A stretch of DNA of 64,000 nucleotides, from NCBI RefSeq assembly GCF_921293095.1, contig NC_060258.1:434001-498000 (forward strand), read 5' to 3'. A program made the position numbers and the translations under genes. Of the stretch, positions 59,176 to 64,000 are shown piece by piece (the first letter of the stretch is position 1; the number at the start of each line of letters is the position of its first letter). Origin of the DNA: Ischnura elegans (Eukaryota > Arthropoda > Insecta > Odonata > Coenagrionidae). Under the pieces are notes generated by a model. It did not search any database and was not told where the DNA came from. It saw only the letters and a program-made list of their open reading frames with translations.

Positions 59176-59733
59176 GCGCGGTTCATCCGTGTTTTGTTTT
59201 CTCTACCTGCGAATCATGAAATAAGACGTCCCCGGATGAGGAATTACTTGAATATGGTTTGGAATTAAGAAGTGAACTCCTCGATAGAAATTGTGCCGAT
59301 GTAGCTGAGAAAGAACTAAGTTCGATACCTTGTGTGCGGCAGTTTGAGTTCAGTTCTGAGGAACATTTGCAAATAGACTCGAGTATCTAAGCGATAATTT
59401 TATTGCTACAAATACCCCGAAGTTGTGTGGGCCATTTTCTCATTTCGCGCTGAATTTATTTATCGCTAAAGTCGGCCAGGAGGTAAATACGGTGTATCCT
59501 GAAGTATACGCATCCCAAAATATATTCGTGTGTTTGTGGGTTGCATCAGCCCCTTTTTTTTGAGACGCATGAGCCAGCGGCCAGAGAACTCCCTATCCCA
59601 GCCCATTGGATTCCATGTTCCTTTGTTGAAACCAGTTCCTGCGTTCTCCGCTTTGGTTTGGGGGTAGCGCCACATGTAGCAAAGCCAAAGCTGAGCATAC
59701 GGTTCACCATTAAAAAAGAGCACATATGTTCAA
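59176..59733. other. No gene recognised
   Basis: A moderately GC-rich part (59,545-59,730) has overlapping frames on both strands and no recognisable motif. Confidence 0.35.
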
Positions 59734-60542
59734 CACTTTGAGTGCCGGCGGCTAAATTTAAAGCCCTGCTGAAAAATCCAGCCAATTTTACTATATTTGT
59801 GCGTTTTTTTAAACATTAGCTTCAGAAATATATTTATATCAATCAGCATTTCAATAAAAATGGACTTTGGTCTTCTTTATGAATTAGTTTTTTTTAAGGA
59901 ATAAATATATATATAGTTTATTAATAACAATATATACATATTCCACCATGTCTTTTAACATATAACAATCTAGGCCCCGCCTAAGTCTCAATGACTTGTC
60001 AGCTGGTTCCAATACATCACAAAAATATATGACAGTTGAATAACATTTATCACTAATTTTTAAAAATATAACTTTCCAATGAAAACCTACTGTTTTTAAA
60101 AATAAAATAGTTGCAAAAAATGCTGTACCGCCATATCATGCATAATAATTTTTTAATACGCTCAATTTGAGCTATTTAAAGCATGGAAATCATAAAAAAA
60201 TCATTGTTCCAAGCAAAGCATTATAAATACAGGGTGACAGAAAGGGTCAATGCACCCTCAACGAACGGGCCCAGAGAATTTTCGCACTAAGTGGCCTAAG
60301 ATGAGGATGCCGGTAGCTGCAGAGGACTTTTCGTCCTCAAAACATAAAGTGAACTCTTTTTTCATCGAGTCGATTTTTGAAAAAACAGAATCCCTAAGCA
60401 ATAAACTGGAAAAGTACCTCGGGCGACATATTACGACTTCACGCATACAAAGCCAATTAAATGGAAAGACGTAATACTACGTCCATGGCAATCCTCAGAA
60501 GGATTAGCCGGACGTAATATTACGTCCATTGCACTCAGAGTG
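59734..60542. mobile_element. Probable piggyBac-like deletion derivative
   Basis: Left end ACACTTTGAGTGCCGG and right end GCACTCAGAGTGT are imperfect inverted repeats. The right end abuts TTAA (60,543-60,546); the left flank is TTCAA, a possible decayed TTAA. Two palindromic repeats GACGTAATA(C/T)TACGTC lie just inside the right end. A 74-residue frame at 60,250-60,474 has no motif I know. Confidence 0.5.
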
Positions 60543-60546
60543 TTAA

Positions 60547-62099
60547 AACACTTATTTGAAAATATAGCGAGTTACTGAGGTTATTTACCGCTGTAGTATA
60601 GTTCGTTTCTTCTATTGGACATAAAAATGGTTTTATTTCGTAAAAATTCCGATTATAAATCTCTTTCGGAGGGATGCCGTGGTCGTTCCGAATTTATCCA
60701 CCGCCGCACAGTGGGCTGAAATCGAAAAAAGCTGGCCAAAAGTCATATCTCCCATATTTTTATAATTAGCCCGATGAAATTTTCCCCACTAATCTTTTTT
60801 ACGCTATATATCATGAATATAATGACATTTTTTCGAAAAATTGATCCGGTTAGTTTTTAAAAAATAAATTCGCGGAGACAGAAAAAAAACAAAAATCGAC
60901 TACTTGGACCGCTGCAATAGATAGGGAACATTAAAATAGAATTAATTGGTAGGAAAAAAAAATAAGTGGTTTAGCATTAAATTTAATAATTTAAATAAAA
61001 CATTTCTCATTAACTACATAAAATCATTTTTCAAACATTATTAATGATTTAGTCAATTAACTTTACGCCAAAAGTTTGTATGAGAGAACACACATAAGAA
61101 ATCACCTACCAAACAATTTATGCCATAAACAACAATAGAACTTAAAATTATTTATGCATCATAATAAATAAATAAAAATACATAAAATATTAGGAAACAT
61201 AAAGAATAAATTTACAAGCCCATTGCCAGTTTTCATCGGATTCCCAGCCGTCACTGTCCTCATTAGAAGTTGGGTCCTCCAATACAAGTAAGTTCCGTAT
61301 ATCCTTTGAAACCGTTAATCCTTTAGCATTTGTACAGCACAACTATTGCACATAAGAGGATCCGAGTTAAGAAGGTGCCTTCGGAAAAGGTCTCCTATTT
61401 CGGCTAAGCGTCAAATTTTTCGCGTGTGGTGCGTTCGGAATCTTTTGATATCTTTGTGGCGAGATTCCAAAGCTTCCTCCGAAAGTTTTCCCAAATGGAA
61501 GCACTACTGCCTTGGCAATTGAAACAGCACTTTGTACACTGTCGGCGGCATATAGAACCTATGAGACAAATCCACAAAAAAGGGATGCAGTTTATGAGCA
61601 GTACTCGCTGAAATTGGCGTTCCTAATCTATCTAAAGTCCAGATGCCAGAGCTTTAAAATTGAGGCAAACGACGAGATGAGTTCCTCGTTAATGCTTATT
61701 TTAAAAGGAAAAAAAGTCCTCACCAAATCCTTCTTCCAAAAATCTAAATATTTATAACAATTTTGGAATTACTAAATAAAAATGAAATATGAGTTTTTGA
61801 TGGTAAATATACCGATAATTTCTGATGTTAGCATAGGATCAGAAAAAAAAACATCGGGCAGTGTTCCCAACATTAGTCGTGCCTGAGATATTTTACTTGG
61901 AAAACATCCCTTTATATCGTTCCGAGATATCCTTCACTAGTGGTAGTTCGGCCTCAACGATGAAATATCACGATATAGGGAAAATGAACCCTGGTTCTTT
62001 GCTTCCGTATCACAAGCACTGAGATCCTTTCTCACTCAAGAAGACAAACGGACTTATTTTCTCGGTATAATCGTGAAAGAGAATATTTTTCAACCAATA
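60547..62099. other. Possible decayed coding relic, otherwise nothing recognised
   Basis: On the minus strand, 61,640-61,200 contains SVSIAKAVVLPFGKTFGG, GISPQR and, after stops, SKDIRNLLVLEDP and NEDSDGWESDENWQW. The acidic end and interruptions suggest a dead repeat-encoded protein of unknown family. The rest is AT-rich. Confidence 0.35.
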
Positions 62100-62760
62100 G
62101 GGTGGTTTCCCATTATTTTTTTATTGCCTAAATCGAAAGATTATTACTCCTGGAGTACGTATTTCACGGGTTTAGATTTTTAAATGACGATATCTATTTT
62201 TCGCTATTAAATGAAAAGTGAAAATTTTCAAGCGCGCGAAAACGCGACGCGTAAGTAGGAATGATGGGAAAAAGTCCGTGCGGCGCATTTCTGGTTCCCC
62301 CTCCCGCCTTGTGAGGTGACCTTGATCGAGGCTCTGAGCACTGATAGGCCGCAGGATGATAGCGGGTAGCTGATTACCTTGCTGGTTGGTAGTGCTTGGC
62401 TTAAAAAAGGTTTATTAATACCTTATCAAACGAAGAAAATTTTCCGACCTTAGCCAGTTTTAATAGGTGATTATTAAGATATGTTTCCCTGAGCTCTGTG
62501 CCTCATGCATGCATTGGTAACCTTAGACGATGTATAACTCCTATCCTCTCGTGTAGAAACTAGGTCCCTGTGACATCACGTGGAGTGGAATCGCATAGGC
62601 GCCAATCTGGCCTTTTTCAAATGAGGATAAAATTTGACCGTTGCCATTCGTCTAGACTGGGATTTCTAAAACCAAATAATTTGTGTATTATGAATACACT
62701 AATGGTGGGTAACGAATCGCAATCAATGCTTTTGGTTTTCTTTGGTGAAGGAAACTACGC
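62100..62760 (+). mobile_element. Family-A TIR element, copy 7 (full length)
   Basis: GGGTGGTTTCC...GGAAACTACGC with TA at 62,098-62,099 and 62,761-62,762; 661 bp. Very similar to copy 2. Confidence 0.9.
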
Positions 62761-62762
62761 TA

Positions 62763-63790
62763 TTGGAAAGAAGAATTGGAAGCCTTTGTGGAAAACCCCG
62801 TACGAGCTACTTCGTGGAAACGTTTGAGCGGATATTGAAGGGTAGCGATCCTCAACTGTCCAAAAGCCCATTCATATTTCGAGGCAATAAAGCAATAAGC
62901 GGCATTTCTACAAAAGGACTGTTACGAACCGAGTACAGAACTTCTTTAACGCTAGATAAGAATCATAGCACGGGTGGTTGGGTTTTCGGGTACACTAGGG
63001 ATTAACGCGGTCGGCAGGGTAGTGCCCACCGCCACACGCGTGCCATTTCCAGTGTTTGAGCTGATGGGAGTTATAAAATGCTTAGGAGGGCGTAGAGGGC
63101 AAAATATACGGGTGCATAGTGTTTAAAATTGGGTTTTCCAAGAATTTATATATAATGCTTTGCAGCCGCTCGCTTCCGAAGACAAGAATCTGACTTGCCG
63201 GCGCAATTCTTGAGTCCATTGTATGTCTTATGAAGGAAATCGTAATGTGCCCTTTGAAAAATTGGAACAATAAGACTATTGTAGCATGCTAAATGTTAGC
63301 AGCTTATGTAAGTGTAGACAACTGTAATTTCGTCTCACTTTTAGCGAATTTTCCTCGACTACAGCTGAGTCTGAACAAATGTTCGCATCTAACCACCGTG
63401 TCGGGTGGTTGGACATTAACGCACATAACTTGATAGGAGAGGCGGGGTGGCAAATTGGGGCAGGAAGTTTTCAAATGATAACTAAAGTTGACACTTTATT
63501 TAATAATGTGGTGCTAAATACTTCGTGAAGCAAAGTGAAAAACGTAAATTATTCCTCTACATTATGTTAGAAATACGTGAAAAATAGGACATTATAATTG
63601 TTCAAATAAAAGTAATAAAAATTATCACTACAATAAAAACCTTCACTACAACGGATTCAAAATATTTTCATTATTATTTTTTAATGATTTAAATGTAGGC
63701 ATTTTAAACAAAACCAACAGTAGCAAAAAAACTTCAGTCAATTTTTTCAATAAACGGAAAAAAAATTTTGAGATCATTTTTCAGTGAAAG
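62763..63790. other. No gene recognised
   Basis: Mixed sequence, short frames; nothing identified. Confidence 0.4.
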
Positions 63791-64000
63791 GCATTGATTA
63801 CCTTGGAAAGGCATTGATTACCTTTCGTTACCCACGAATAATGTATTCATAATATACAAATTATTTGGTTTTAGAAATATCGGTTTAGATGAATGTCAAT
63901 GGTCAATTTTATCCTCATTTGAAAAAGGCCAGATTGGCGGCCATGCAATGCCACTACACCTGCCGTCACAGGGACCTAGTTTCTATTCGAGTAGATAGGA
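63791..64000 (-). mobile_element. Family-A TIR element, copy 8 (runs off the window)
   Basis: Reverse-orientation copy starting in a duplicated GCATTGATTACCTT(T/G) stretch, lacking the true terminus. It continues to the window end at gagtagatagga. Confidence 0.8.

Overview
The window is eukaryotic, AT-rich nuclear DNA. It has no operon-like gene packing, rRNA or CRISPR array. Short open stretches sit between clean AG/GT splice signals, and decayed transposons fill most of the rest. Transposon types and protein relics point to an arthropod, most likely an insect. A dragonfly or damselfly would fit the style of the LINE relics, but I cannot confirm this.

Host genes are sparse. On the minus strand, five exon-like segments (30.7, 28.2, 23.7, 15.9 and 9.6 kb, in transcription order) join in one open frame with matching splice phases. 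They encode the C-terminal part of a multipass membrane protein that weakly resembles the XK-related (XKR) family. A further candidate exon lies at 57.2 kb. Downstream, at 5.7-7.4 kb, are four tandem copies of another exon-like unit, some with perfect splice sites. Fragments of this gene's exon-intron borders recur as short duplications inside its introns (14.4-14.7 kb and 27.8-27.9 kb). On the plus strand, three exon-like segments (39.4, 41.8 and 53.9 kb) suggest a second, unidentified gene inside the large intron of the first.

Mobile DNA by region: a DDE_4-type relic and small TIR element (2.1-3.1 kb); a LINE fragment abutting the 9.6 kb exon (8.1-9.1 kb); an internally deleted transposon with 403-bp inverted repeats and an 8-bp target duplication (11.6-14.1 kb); a Tigger/pogo relic (21.8-23.5 kb); a LINE tail (33.3-33.6 kb); a nearly complete piggyBac with TTAA duplications (35.3-38.4 kb); LINE and unclassified transposon relics (44.4-45.6 kb); a second, very decayed piggyBac transposase (47.3-48.1 kb); a 438-bp element with perfect 57-bp inverted repeats (49.8-50.3 kb); and a LINE relic carrying a nested insertion (58.3-59.2 kb).

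Non-autonomous families are spread throughout. They include a roughly 655-bp TA-flanked element (eight copies), a roughly 175-bp Tigger-type MITE (four copies), several TTAA-bounded piggyBac-like elements, and three tRNA-like SINE heads. The strongest signals beyond routine transposon content are the phase-consistent exon chain, the tandem exon-unit array, the near-identical 403-bp TIRs around a ruined coding region, and a perfect 27-bp GC-rich hairpin inside a TTAA-bounded element. I did not find a system I can call new.
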